Part shown: one piece after another, positions 47,817 through 60,255 of the stretch
Position numbering within the stretch: position 1 is the first letter of the stretch
Layout: each line of letters begins with the position of its first letter
Assembly: GCA_948567375.1 (NCBI GenBank)
Contig: OX419760.1
Span: 7,502,001 to 7,566,000 of the forward strand
Length of the DNA: 64,000 nucleotides
Source of the DNA: Lunularia cruciata
Taxonomy: Eukaryota > Streptophyta > Marchantiopsida > Lunulariales > Lunulariaceae
Direction: 5' to 3'
Made by a program: the position numbers and the translations under genes
Notes under the pieces: generated by a model
What the model was told of the DNA's origin: nothing
The model's input: only the letters and a program-made list of their open reading frames with translations
Databases searched by the model: none

Positions 47817-48998
47817 ATAAAACCGAAGAGATAAATATCCATCTTTAAATTGGTGTCTGGCTTCCTACGCTTGTTTATTCTTTCATGAATAGATCATTTG
47901 AAAGATTTGATTCAATATACTTCTTACACTGAGAGCTAGCTTAATCACCTGCAATAACTAGATCCATTCGAGAATCAAAAGAACCTTGATTGAAGATACC
48001 TCTCACGCTGAATCCTGGTTTATTGATCCGTCAAAGTTCTTGAGATCCAGTCAAGAATCAAAACTCTTTTGATTCAAGGTACTTGTGATTCTGCGAACGT
48101 TAATGCCAAATCCATTTAAAGAATCAGAAGACCTGGTTACGTACGAGAAGCCGTGTGCGCCTTTATGAGAGTGAGCAAAACCTCCTCCCTACTAGACCGA
48201 AAATTGATGGTGCGCATTGACGCCCCTTGTTGAATAATTATCTGTGAGCACCTTGTAGTAGTAATTCATTTCAATCTTTGTTAGTTAGTGTTAGTGCTGT
48301 GTGTTTGTCTCACAAAAGATGAAGCTTAACGGCGTGCTGAACGAACGCTGAGATCACAATTCCTACGGTTAGATGCTCTCACTGTGAAGGAATATACTTC
48401 ACATGGAAAGAATGGTCCATATGCACCTCAACTTCATATTTTGGGCTTCGATATTCAACGTGCATGCTATTCCATGTGAGTGGTGGCTAAGGCAAGTGCC
48501 GTTCAACCTGGTGCGCTCTCCTTAGGTTATTGATGGCCACTTTCAACCATGCTTTTATCAAATACCTTTCATTATAGAAGCACAATTCACATGCGCAGTT
48601 TTGCCATGTTTCTTCTCCGTTGGATAATAAAGACGACGGCCCTTCATTTTATTAAAGGTGTGCATGCATGAATGTCGTGACGTATCATCCTATGGTATTC
48701 GAAGATCTCTTTCGTGATTTCCATTGCCTTCCTCTACATTCATTTCAAGAAAAGAGACCACAACTTGCCTTATCACCACTCCTATTTCAGTAGACTCACG
48801 TCGACTGTCCTTAAACTCGTCAAATCTAAAGGTGCACCGATGTCATTTTTCTACTTTATAAGGTTTTTATGAACAATCTTGAACTACGTATCGTAACATC
48901 ACTAAAATATGCTTCAGTTTAAGGTTTTTGCATAATGCGGTACTCAAGAACTCCACTTTTATTTTAAGTGAGTAGAAACTATGTACATCATCCACTTT
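47817..48998. other. Region without a supported gene
   Basis: No ORF or repeat that I can support. Confidence 0.5.
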
Positions 48999-49058
48999 CA
49001 AGGAGAAAGGCGACCGCGTAGGATAACAAGAAGGATGGGAAGACCCCATCAAGCCGTC
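48999..49058 (-). mobile_element. Non-LTR (LINE) 3' tail, copy 3
   Basis: Reverse complement reads ACGGCTTGATGGGGTCTTCC with an intact GATGGG/CCCATC hairpin (49,034-49,050), then CCTACGCGGTCGCC. Confidence 0.75.
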
Positions 49059-51187
49059 ACCGTGTATCCTTAATTAGAATGGAGGATTAGAGTTCATAAA
49101 TGTACCACTTCTTGCAGGCTCGAGAAGAGTAACCACCATTACAATAGAATGAACGGTGAATGCATTAAGAGAGAGCTGCCTTGGTGACCTACTTAGGTGC
49201 ATAACCGCATCATATGGCAGGATAATCCTTTTGTATCATTAGTAACGGGATGGATCTATCTCTATTTCCTTTTGGGATTATTTGATTAGGAGCGGGCCCG
49301 TTTGTTGTTCTTTTCTCGCGTGTTTTCTGCGGAGGAAAAAAAAATTTCCACATTCGTTTGAAGTAAAAAGCTAGAAATTGTCGCATTTATATAATTTGAT
49401 CTTGACATGTTACTGGCGTCCAGATGATTGTTTGACATGAAGATCGTCAACCACTCGGAGAAATAGGAATTTTGTGCTCCTAGGCAGTTACTTTTTGAAG
49501 TAAAGTTTCTACCGTTCATTAGTTTCCTAACCTTGATCACAGCTATGAAACTCGATATTTAAGGGTGTTTTGAACTCCCAAAAGAAAGAACTTACTTGTA
49601 AAGCTAAAACTCGGAGCACTCGAGAGGAGTAAAAGGGAGACTCTCCTTAATTCCATAGAAGAAACTATGATATGCACCGTGTTTTGTGATATTCTTTTCA
49701 CTTTCCAAGCTCTCCCGAAGATCGAGTTTCAATCTACACAGAAACACAAAAAGATATCCTCACCTTATGTTCTGCGGGAACTTCAAGATGGAGAAAACTC
49801 GCAACACAGAAGCGCGATATAATATTCATTGTGATTTCCGAAAAATGTGGATTAAAATCAATTTCTTACTGGTATATAGGATAACGAGCCATGGTTTTCA
49901 CTGAGTTCGCCGCTAAGGATGGCGAGAAGTTTGGAGTTAATCGTTATTTGACAATCTTCTTCTATTTCCTCTTCGTTTTTTTCTTCCCAGGTGATACTCT
50001 CATTAGGTAGGCAAATTATTCTCTTTGATCATCAGCCATTGTCATACGCCCAAACCATCTCATTGACTCCAGCTTCTCATATGTATCATCCCGGGATCTT
50101 CCCAGATAATAAGTTTTTTATAAATATGTACATCAACAGTATACCATCTTGCCTGTACTTTAAAACCAACAGATAGATAATGTTAATCCCATCAAAGGCT
50201 AAGAGGAACCGACCACATTCAACAGCTGAAAGAGATGTACCACAAGGATTTGTCTCATTAACCTCATTTTGTGCCATGACCACAGAGAAAGAAGAAGTAC
50301 CCTACCACACATTTTGGCAACATACGGAATAATTGTACATTCTATATTCAACAACTTTTTGTTACACATATATTCTTCTTTAGCTATATATATCCACAAG
50401 GAGTGTCATGGTTTTGCACTACAATCATATGGAACGCCACGAGGTACATTTGCTAGTTAGTGTAAATGTCTTGTCCCTCAGATCAAACGCACATGTTCTG
50501 TCCATTAATACAAACATTCTCTATTTTGGTCACCTAACAACTCTCCACTCAACTCCCTGTTTGCAGGGTCCTAATTTCCTTGACCTTTAAACGTTTCTCC
50601 AACAAGACACTGAATCAAAGTTTGTTAAACTTTAAGCGTTTGAAAATAAGACGAAAAACAGTTGCTCCCTTTCTTGGTTGACTTCCCTTCCATGTTTCCT
50701 TTCTGAAGTCGGCTTTTCTCGTCTGCAAAGCAGATACAATAATTCTAAAAGGTCCACTATCTGCTTCGAGGAAGAATGGGAGGAAATTTACCTATTGCGG
50801 AATAATGCGTACTGTATTTGATACTGTCTTGTATTCTCCCCGCTTACTGAATTGCTGGCAACTCATACCTTCCGTAACCGAATCTGAACATGAGGTTTGT
50901 TTCTCATTCCGACAAAGTACGGCGGAGAGAAACGGACGGCACCTCTAGGTATAAAACTTGCGGCGTGACGCTTCCTCCCACCTCTTTATGGGCCCCTCCG
51001 TCCTTAGACTCGAGTCAGTCCGTCCCATAATTTGCAAACTTCCGTCCTCTTTCTTTTGTACAGTCAAAAGCCCTCAACATTATTGTTTTGACTGAAAAGA
51101 AATTCAAAGGAAATTCGGATCACATTCCGATTTCTCAAATTTAAACTTAAAAGCTAGTTATTTATCTCACCTCTGTTCTGTTTTGTA
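49059..51187. other. Region without a supported gene
   Basis: AT-rich in parts (49,280-50,400); no supported ORF or repeat. Confidence 0.5.
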
Positions 51188-51600
51188 TTACTTGAACAGG
51201 CTGAGTAGTGATGACGCTGAGATCCGGCAAATAGTGTGAGAAGCTATCCCGGCAGCTTTTGGATCATCCCGGCACGGAGAGGATACGAGACGAGTACAAG
51301 GTGTTGCAAGTTTAGTCTTGAAGGTCCCTAAAGAACCCGGAATTGGGAAGAAGCTGTTACCGGGAAGAGAGACGCGGCCATAGTGCACTTTGTACCGGCA
51401 GACATTGGACCCATCTCGGCATCGGGAGGGTAATAACACCAGAGAGAGTGTCTCAAGAATATATCTGAAGATCCCCAGAAGATACCGACGACCCGTGAAA
51501 CTAAGGAAACCGGTAGCCCGCGTATTCCCCGAGAAGACCACCGGTTCTCGAGCACGGGCGGGCTGCAGTGCTCTCGGACGAGATGAGATGAGATGAGATG
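51188..51600. other. Locally GC-rich block ending in a pentanucleotide repeat
   Basis: Rich in CCGG and CCCGAG motifs, more GC-rich than its surroundings. It ends with four GAGAT units (51,580-51,599). The minus strand is open for 143 codons (51,619-51,188), but the product is not recognisable. It could be a gene remnant or an unclassified repeat. Confidence 0.4.
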
Positions 51601-52312
51601 AAAAAGACCCGAATTCCAAGTGCGTGATGCGGAGTAGGAGGATCTGTGATTCTGTATGTGGATTACAGATAGAGCACTGTTTGAGCGAATATTAATCTCC
51701 ATATCCGTATGTCATGATTACTAATCAGCTATTCCAAGTCGCAATGAGTGCCTTGTTTATGATACCAATCCCCAGAATACGCAGCAGCGAATAACAACGA
51801 GCACATCAAATATCTTATTACATGGAGCTGATGCTGCTTCACTTACTGAAAGTCTGCGGCTGTGAAGTTGGAAAGTTTCTCTGGAGTTATTAAAGCTTGC
51901 GCATGATTACGGTGGGATCGATGATGCCCGGAACGCTCCAGAAAAATGTCTTCATAGCATGATATTTTATCATTTAAACGGCTTACTTTCGGCAGCAACT
52001 AATACATAGATCGTTGTACTTTCTAGCACAAGGCTAATAGGGTGGGGAATCACTTGGGAGTTGCTGGTGTACTTTACTCGTAAAATGTATTCAAACAGAC
52101 AATACAAATATAACAACATACCTTATCCCGTGAGAGCAAGTGGACAAAATTTCCGCTCGAGTCAAACATGTTATCTCTTGAGAAGGCTAGCCAGACTTCT
52201 TGTGGGTGGACGCGAAATCTTCAAACCTATCCGATCGAGGTACAAAATCTACCACACATGTCGCTATATCTACAAAGGTAAAATCACTGGTGGAAGAGGG
52301 CGAAGTATAACC
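51601..52312. other. Region without a supported gene
   Basis: No ORF or repeat that I can support. Confidence 0.5.
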
Positions 52313-52365
52313 CATCGGTTGATGGGGTCTTCTCATCCTTCTTGTGTTCTATGAGGTCTGCTTTC
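52313..52365 (+). mobile_element. Non-LTR (LINE) 3' tail, copy 4
   Basis: CGGTTGATGGGGTCTTCTCA followed by TCCTTCTTGTGTTCTATGAGG. One arm of the hairpin is changed (CTCATC instead of CCCATC). Confidence 0.65.
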
Positions 52366-54948
52366 TTCTCTTTCTTTCGATTCTACTTCAAAGCAAGACG
52401 CATTCGTGTGATGAGCATCAAAGCTTACATCATAAACTGCTGGAAGACTTAATGAAGTACTCTCGTGGCAAGACATGTGTGATTAGAAGCAGTAGATTCC
52501 AAACTTAAACTGCCAACGGACCACAGTTACCCCACTGCTGGTCAAGAACTCTTCTTCAGAGAAGTAGCCGGAGGCAGTACAGTAGGTCGCGCAGCGTGTG
52601 AGGCGAACTGGTTGAAAACTGTCTTGTGCCGAAATCCGTGAGTGGCGTTTCAAAAGTGCACACTACCCTATGTAGTCAAAGATCCCATACAATGGTGTCT
52701 TTGCCTGAGACAAGCCAATCAAGCGAGGGCTCTTCAGACATGTTCTTAGCTGTATAGGTGCTCAACCGTGGGAAGCTTTTGTTGGTTCTGTGGTTCGGTT
52801 GTTTCGTGTGAAGGGTAGACCAAGATCCATGGCATTGGGAAAAGCTTATACAGCATGGTCGAGTAAGGAGATCACAGCAGGCACAACTTTGTCGTTTTGC
52901 TTCACCCCAATGAGCAGTTTGAGTCTAATTTCTCCGAGGAAAGTTTAGCTCGGTGTCTACAAATGTCGTAGTAACTCCACGGATATCTTTCAAATTCGTC
53001 GGCAAAGAGCGGAAAGAAATCACGACCGAGTCAAGACGATCGTACTTTGAGTAGGCGTTTATATACGCTCTTCGCTTCATGCTCTGCTCATTCACCACGC
53101 ATGTTGTGTAGCAACCCAGCACGTGAGAGGTTGTCGTCGTAGTCTTCCAAACCTTCATTTTCTTGGTACGTGGCAGTATAGCCCCATGCGCAGCGTAAGT
53201 GAGAATTGCAATAAGTCGATGTCTGCACTCGTTCGATCCGTACCCGGAGGAAACACGCGGACCCTGTCCTTGAGAGAACAACTCCAGTCTTGTTTACAGC
53301 ACCTCTCTTGAGTCACGTCGAAAGTCAAAATATTGGAAAGCCTGACTGTCTCTTTGTGCCATTGTGTGTTTTCCAGTCAGTTTTGTGTAGAAGGCTCTCA
53401 TGGTTGGAACGGGACTAGTGTTTCTTGCTCTTATTGAGGACCTGTAGAATAATTCTTCACAAAGAGGAGTTGGACAGACGCACCATTAGTACACAGTTTG
53501 CTGCGTAACCTAGAGAATTATTCACCCAGAGTTGAAACTTCCGGGAAATGTTTTCTTAGAAGACTAAGGCTGTACGAGAGAAAGTTTCATCTTCCGGTTT
53601 CCATTCATTTTGGACCCGAGTTCGAAATTGCCGTTATGGAACCCACTGTGGATGGTAGTCATGGTGAACTCCCGTTGCAGACGCTTGTAATTGAAGACGA
53701 ACCGTGAGTTAACTGCCTCACATTGCGCGTTCACCTCTTGGCTGATGGATCCTCTGCAGTGTCTCACGAATACACAACTCAAGGGTCCGAAAAGCTGAAG
53801 TTTAGTTCCCATCAAAGGTCTCGTCCTTGGACACACGTGCGCCTACGGGTCTCCGACGCACGATGTGTACAGACAGATCCAACATAGATCGTCCCGGTTT
53901 GCAGACTACAAGACGGGATCACATCTTCTCCAGCTTAATTTCACCGCTATCCAGGCTCAATCCCTGCAACTTCAGGATATTACCTCATATTCGGATTCAA
54001 CTCTCATCTCCAGTCAGAATTTTGGCTTTCTATCAGCTTCAATATGTTTCGATTCAATTTGCTCACTCGAGGGACCAACATCGCAGGAATGTTGACGTCA
54101 ATTCCAACCCGTTTCCGACAATCAGTTTCAGACACAACACCGCTGGAAACAAGCTTTCTTCAAATCAATTTCTTCATTCAGCTTCTTATACTGTGTACAT
54201 GTAACAAACGTAGCACTCACTTTGCTTGGGAAAGTGAACAGTAATCGACTAGACGCGGAATGAATCCTTCTTGTCATTGATTGGGTAAGTAACAAAACCA
54301 CTGATGCAAACAGCACACCCCCGACTTGGCGTGTTCCTCAACATGACCAGTTCCTTGTGACTATTTCAAAGAAAGGCAGCATTCTCTCTTTGACTTAAGC
54401 GCCTTGGTAAACACTCCTTATTGTACAAATGGCGCCACAGCTCTAGCTCCTCTCATCTTCACTTGAACGGAAGTGTAAATGACATTGGCCCTCATCAAGA
54501 GGAGCACTGTTCTACTGAAAACCGGACCGAATGGTTTTGCCAAACCCGTCCATGACCTCATGCCTAATGTAGTCGTCCTCACCACAGGATGCAACAGCTA
54601 CTAATGATGCCGCAAATACCTGAGCCATTAATGGCCCTAAACTCATACAGACATAATCTAAGCAGACGTTTCTCAATCACATCTACATTTTGTGCTACCA
54701 AAATCGAGCCTGATTTTGAGGAAGAATGCAACCACACTACTCACTTGGTGAGAGGCAAGATCACTTGCCAGGTGTCTGACTTGCCTTTCCTAGGATAGAA
54801 TATCATCACTGTTCTCTGTTACATCAAAGGAACCGGGAGACACCAGCCTAGTCAGACCACAAGATTACCAACTCCCTTTGTCTACAGAAGCCCAGCATCG
54901 CTTCTCACGAGGAAACATGTGATGTTGCTTGTAAGAAAGATTAAGAAT
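52366..54948. other. Region without a supported gene, downstream of eIF3d
   Basis: No convincing ORF. The 3' UTR of eIF3d must begin at 54,948 and run leftward, but I see no clear AATAAA signal close to the stop. Confidence 0.45.
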
Positions 54949-57900
54949 CTACAGCATTTCATCCGCCTCCTTCTCTTCAGCTTGTTCCGCCTTCTTTTCT
55001 GCTTCTGGTGGTGGAGGAGCTTGCTCATCCTACACCAACGACAAATCACAGCAACATTACGAGTGAATAATCTACGCTCAAGTGAATAATCGATGACACA
55101 AACTTTCTGATCATCCAAATTCTTAAAAAGAATTATGAATCTCAGCAACTTGCCTCGGGAAGGGGTTCCTCGGCGTAGTCGTTCTCAAATGCATCTGTGG
55201 GTACTGAGTAAAGCCTGAAAGACAGCGCAAACAGAAATATTGATACAAATCCTTAATATTTGTGAGTGGATCATTCAGCCTACTGTGAGCATTGAAGATT
55301 AACTTGTGTCCGGATGCAGCTAGCCACGTTTCATATGATAATGTGAGTCTTGACTAGCTGCACCACGGCAACTCCACTCCAGCACGTGACGAAACCATCA
55401 GCTACAAAAAACCGAATCTCCTCCAAAAGACTGACATCAGGATTCTATACGGCGTCAACTCTGCATACCTGACAATGGGTTTGTTGGGATCCTTCACAAG
55501 AAGGTACTTTCCTTCATCAAGCTTCATACAGATGTCTACGACAGTCTGAGAACAGGCAGAAGAAACCAGAAACCGTTATATTTGTAGTAGGTCACTGTGA
55601 GCACATTAACTTGGTCAAACAAGATACAGATGAGTCTGTCAGAGAACCTGTGTGTCCAAACTCTAGCACAGGAAACAGCAAAAAGTGAACTGACGCGATT
55701 CCAGCGAAGTGAGTCCGGACAGCATGCACCTTCATGGTAAACTGGGGATCAACGTACACCAACACCAACACGACACAAGCGTTAAAGGATGTACTTACCT
55801 TCAAGATGCCCCACATGTTGTTCACATTTAGATTGATTTGTGCGGCAAACTCTTTAGGCTTGTAGCCTTGCACTGTCAGAAGGCAGTGATTGTAGTTGTC
55901 CTTGGGGTGTACTCTAGATACGTATCCCAACTTCATCTGCCCAGGTACCGGGTACAACCAGGTCAACAACCATACAGCGGCACGGAACGACAGACACTCT
56001 CACAAGTTCTACACAGCTCGACGAATCTGCCGTGAGACACTGAAATAGTACCTGCTCTGCTCCGGAAAGGAGTGCTTGGGCAGTCCACTTCGCGAGCTTG
56101 TTCGCATTGTTTTTCAGTTCTGTGGCCAAAACCTGGACGACAAAAAAAGATTGGGAGATCAAGTAAATGTTTACTCACTATCATACAAGCAGTCAACAGT
56201 CTCTATACACGATAGCATAGTCTTCATTTGCCGCTACTTCGAAAGAATTAACCACATCACTTCCAATACATTCAGTACCAAGGACTTGTTGTAGAGTATA
56301 CCCTTCCGTGGAAACATAGAATAACACATGGACACTACAATGTATCACTTTAACTGCTCAAGATTAGTTAAGAACTTACTGCTCCTCTCTGGTTCTCGAT
56401 TTTCTGTCGCCAGTCCACTCCAGTGATCTTGGAATCAAACTCGTTCAGGGAGTTCACGGTGAGAAGAATCTCACTACCCTTTACTTCGGCAACGCTGTGA
56501 AGTTCGCATCGAGCCACCAAAGTAGTTTCCTATTTACCATGACCGAACTAAAACCTTAGCAGCCTGTTAATGAAGACACAAATATCGAACATAAAAACAT
56601 AGGCGCATTTTGGATATGAACGCAATTGCTGCAATGTATGTTATCTCGTTCATTGCGATAACGTACTTTGCAGAAAATAAAACTATAGCAAAAACAAGAT
56701 GCAACAGAAAGACAACACACCTCGTCCAGCTTCCACTTGCGGTAGCGGTACGCAACGGAGGCGACCTCCTCGTTCTCAGATGCAAAAGGATTTGATTCCT
56801 TGAATTCGTACTTCTTAGATTCCTGTCGACAGAACCATACCATATTGAGCGATGAAATACAGAACCATACCATATCTGGTGAATCCGAAAGTGACTAGGA
56901 TTGAGCCAGTTGTACAACATGACACGATACATAAAAACGGTCTTTATTGTGCCCGGAATGGACCTTTGAGTACTTCCACTTTGAAAAAGCGCCGCGTGTC
57001 AACAAAAAAAGTCAAGACCCACGGCAGGAAACAAAATCAGCGACACAAAAACAATGTTCCAAATTAAAAGGGTTCAAAATAAAGCGGTTGCTAGAATACT
57101 CACCTTCTGCAGAACTTGCTGAGAGAAGTTCTGATTGATGAAAGTGGCTTCCTGGCTCAACGAGTGCACAGAGTTGATGCTCTCCTTCTCTTCTGGAATG
57201 GGTTCTTGGGCCGTTTCATTGACCTATGGTGAAGAATAGCGTGTCAAAGAACTCTCCTCCAAATTCAAACCTCACTCTAGGAAGTCGACCAAGAGAAAGC
57301 CAATTGCGAGCAGGGGAAGTGAATTCCATATTACAGTGAGGAGATCGAATGATGCGTCACGCTTGTCAAAGAACAGTTTGTTGCCAACACGCTGTACGAC
57401 GATATCCCATGAGTACACTGATCTTGGAGCGCACATCAAAGTCGAGAGAATTGCATCGGTAGCAAACACAGTACCCACGTCCTCATTCTCCAGCAGAAGG
57501 CGCCTACGATACGATTCATGGATAACTCTCACTACAGCGGACTAAAAAGAGATGCTTGCCCAGAAGTACAAGCAAAGCGAACACACAAAGAGTAATGGAA
57601 CTACCTCAGAAATCCATCATACATGATTACTTCAAAGAAGATACAGAAAGTAGACAATAAAGTGGTAACTCCAAAGTGTTAAGAGCAAAGCCTACCTGAT
57701 GACAGGGTCATCGGTGGTGGTGACCTTGTAGAACTGTCTGTTCTCAAAACGTTCCAAAGCACGCTCAGTCTGAATCAGAAGGAAATGTAGTGTAAGAATA
57801 TTGGTTACTACAACAAAAATGTTTTCGAGTGGTGAAAGAAATACATCTGAGCTCTATACGTTCTTCACGTCTACCTTAGGGGTCACCCGGTCAAAGCTCT

Positions 57901-59792
57901 TGTCGTAGTACTCCAAAGTACCACATGTGGTGCTGCAATATATGCACACAAAATATTCAGCCACAAGGATGGCAAACAAACACCTTCCCATGTGGAACTT
58001 GAAGTATAATAACATGCGATAATGTAAGAATAAAAAGCTTCCGAGAAAGTGAAAGCATACATGTCCTCAGGTTCCCCGACGTCATAGCTGAGTTTGGACA
58101 GCGAAGTGAGGGGAATTTGCTCCAACACAGTCCACTCTGGCCGGATGTCAACCTGTTCGCCCCAGTGATTCGACGTACATCAGGAGAAAGACTATCCGGA
58201 AAGGAGAAACAGTATGAAAACGAACGTGATTTAACCTCAAAGTAAAAGACAGACGCTTGACTTTGTTGGGGAACCATATCACGTTTCTCCATGAGAAAAT
58301 ATCTGTATTAAGAGCTTACCGAACTGTTATACACAACACGAGGAGCGTTCTTGTCCTGCCAGTAAGCATTCCATTGACCTCTCTTCTGTTGCTGCAATCG
58401 CTCACGACGTTGACGCTCCCTGTCGGCACCAGCACCGCTATCGCGCCCACCGTCGCGCCTACCCTCATCCCGATCTCTTCTTTGGAATCGCTGTTGAGAT
58501 CGTCAGGTTTGTGTCAACCAGTAAGTGGCAACTCGCATTGCTAAGCGTGACTTTAATTGATAAGTGCCGCCAGGAAGTTGCGAGATGGAAGTAGTCAATT
58601 ACCTGTTGGAACCTTCGCGCACCGTACTTAGGTCTAGGAGGTGGTCGAGTGTCAACGAGATGGAAGGAATCCTGGCAGATCATATAAAATCCGTCAAAAT
58701 TTGTAACCGCTGCAATCATATGTCAGGTAGATCAGATGCATTTGGGTCCAGTTCAGCTTGGAACTTGTGAGATCTTCTGGATCGCCCAAGATAGACGTTT
58801 TATGACATCCATGTGATTTCCTGTTGTACCACTAATTAGTGGTACGGAACCAAAACACCGATGTGATTAAGCGGCTTTCCATCCGTGAAATGGGATATGT
58901 TCTGGCCTACTCAACCGACCTGACAAATAAAACTACAAGATGCTGGGACATGAGCATCCTTGAAAACCGAAGGCTGAGAGGATCTGCCTTTACCTCGTCC
59001 TCATTATGAAAGAAGTTGAATACATTATTCGCTCCATTGTTGTTGCGGTCAAATCGACCTGAAAGCGGACATAACATTGACCTCCCTTAGTTGTGGGAAT
59101 GCCCGGGTGGCAAGAATTGGCAATCATGTAATTGTGGCAGCTCGATTTTCAAAATACAGGGCAAGTGGCAACAACCACAAAAGAGCCTGTTTGGTTTTGA
59201 CTCGTTGGCCGCTTAAACGGAAACGACCACATGTACATCCAGCCCTAATCCTACACCCTAAAGTTCAGTTTCCTTTCATGCGAACTCGCTCTAGACACAG
59301 GCTAGATGCTATGTTGAGCTTCCACCTTCCCAACAAATGAACAAACTTGAGAATGCAATTCGGAGAAAACCATAGGAGAAGAATGGCATCGATCAACTTG
59401 CCTCTATTTCAAATACCGACAAAACTTCCTCTACGAAGACAGTGTCTCTAACGACGCAATGACAAGCTCCTGCTACTACAGAACCAATACGATTCACCCT
59501 AAGCCCTAGCAAATATAAAAACAAGTACTTCATTAAGTGAAATACATTCTCTCTTCTAAGAATTAAAGTCCGAAGCCAAATTAGACAATATATACGGATC
59601 AGACCTCAACCTACCTGCGTTAAACTTGAAAGCTTGGGCGGTCCAATCTGAAGCGCGTCCTAGACGATCTGCTTTGCTGAACGGCGCATATGGAACGTGT
59701 TCAAGACACGCAGGGACGCTAGCTGCACCAGGACCCCATCCATCAGCATTTTCTGCCACCTCCGGCACCGCAAATCCTGTAAACGCGGCCAT
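54949..59792 (-). CDS. eIF3d: Eukaryotic translation initiation factor 3 subunit D, 16 exons
   Basis: Subunit D of the cytosolic eIF3 complex, which helps load mRNA on the 40S ribosome; the family has a cap-binding fold. Exons: 59792-59615, 59058-58994, 58671-58603, 58490-58320, 58152-58061, 57932-57875, 57769-57696, 57503-57335, 57223-57104, 56822-56721, 56529-56380, 56132-56052, 55936-55799, 55545-55469, 55214-55154, 55029-54949. They sum to 1,686 nt, 561 residues plus TAG, all in frame. Landmarks: [18 protein letters not shown] (about residues 34-51), [12 protein letters not shown] (87-98), an Arg-rich stretch (105-145), TTTDDPVIR (228-236), [20 protein letters not shown] (about 254-273), [12 protein letters not shown] (355-366), [14 protein letters not shown] (403-416), [20 protein letters not shown] (418-437), and a short acidic tail. 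The length is normal for plants. The start is chosen because it precedes the conserved N-terminal block and has G at +4. Fourteen introns are GT-AG; the last is GC-AG. Confidence 0.97.
55030..55153 (-). other. GC-AG intron 15 of eIF3d
   Basis: On the minus strand the exon ends CCCGAG and the intron starts GCAAGT, the classical strong form of a GC donor; it ends TGTAG before GATGAGCAA. The joined protein reads EEPLPEDEQ, in frame. The nearest GT would shift the frame. Confidence 0.88.
58672..58993 (-). other. eIF3d intron 2 with a 20-bp perfect palindrome
   Basis: GTACCACTAATTAGTGGTAC at 58,826-58,845 is its own reverse complement. Confidence 0.9.
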
Positions 59793-60050
59793 CGCTCTTT
59801 ACAATTGCTCACAAACCAAAATGTGCAGTCTATTCTTCCTCCTCTGTGTGCTCCACCTCCTGCAGCTGCTCTGCGAGAGCAACCCTAACACCAAAAAGAA
59901 ACTCAATGCCGATTCTCAAAGCTCTTCTGCATCCGACCGGCTCCGTTCGGCCCGTTACGAGGTTACCCTCGTTATTGTCCTATGCTCAACGCCGTAGTTG
60001 GTCACTCTCCTCCTCGCACACTGACCTGCGCCATCTAAGGGTCCTTTGAG
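59793..60050 (-). promoter_or_regulatory. eIF3d upstream region with telo-box-like site
   Basis: AACCCTAA at 59,881-59,888, about 90 bp before the start codon (TTAGGGTT on the gene strand). Telo boxes of this kind are known in promoters of plant translation genes. Transcription start and TATA box not identified. Confidence 0.45.
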
Positions 60051-60165
60051 GGGTGTTTCTAGTATCTTCAAGCGGATGCAATTTAGGGAAAGAGCCCGAG
60101 TAAGCGCCAACATGATTGAAACAGGGCATTATAAGCCGCTTGAAGTGGGGAACCGTTCTCTAAAA
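60051..60165. other. Short spacer before LINE tail copy 5
   Basis: No gene or motif that I can support. Confidence 0.5.
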
Positions 60166-60166
60166 T

Positions 60167-60255
60167 GGGGCCTAGCCCCATTTTACCTCTTTTGTCTCCC
60201 CCTTTACGGCTTGATGTCCCATCCTTCATGTGTTCTAGGTGGCGCCTTTTTCTTC
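60167..60255 (+). mobile_element. Non-LTR (LINE) 3' tail, copy 5
   Basis: Starts GGGGCCTAGCCCC (60,167-60,179, palindromic), then TTTTGTCTCCCCCTTTACGG and CTTGATGTCCCATCCTTCAT. The second hairpin has lost the bases between its arms. Lies at the point where composition turns AT-rich. Confidence 0.75.

Noticed and set aside
51188-51619. 143-codon minus-strand ORF as a gene
   Set aside because: No recognised protein and overlapping open frames on both strands in a GC-rich block; kept only as a composition feature.
32546-60165. Middle region as bacterial or foreign contamination
   Set aside because: It contains a plant-type eIF3d gene with spliceosomal introns, and its LINE tail is shared with the AT-rich right end.
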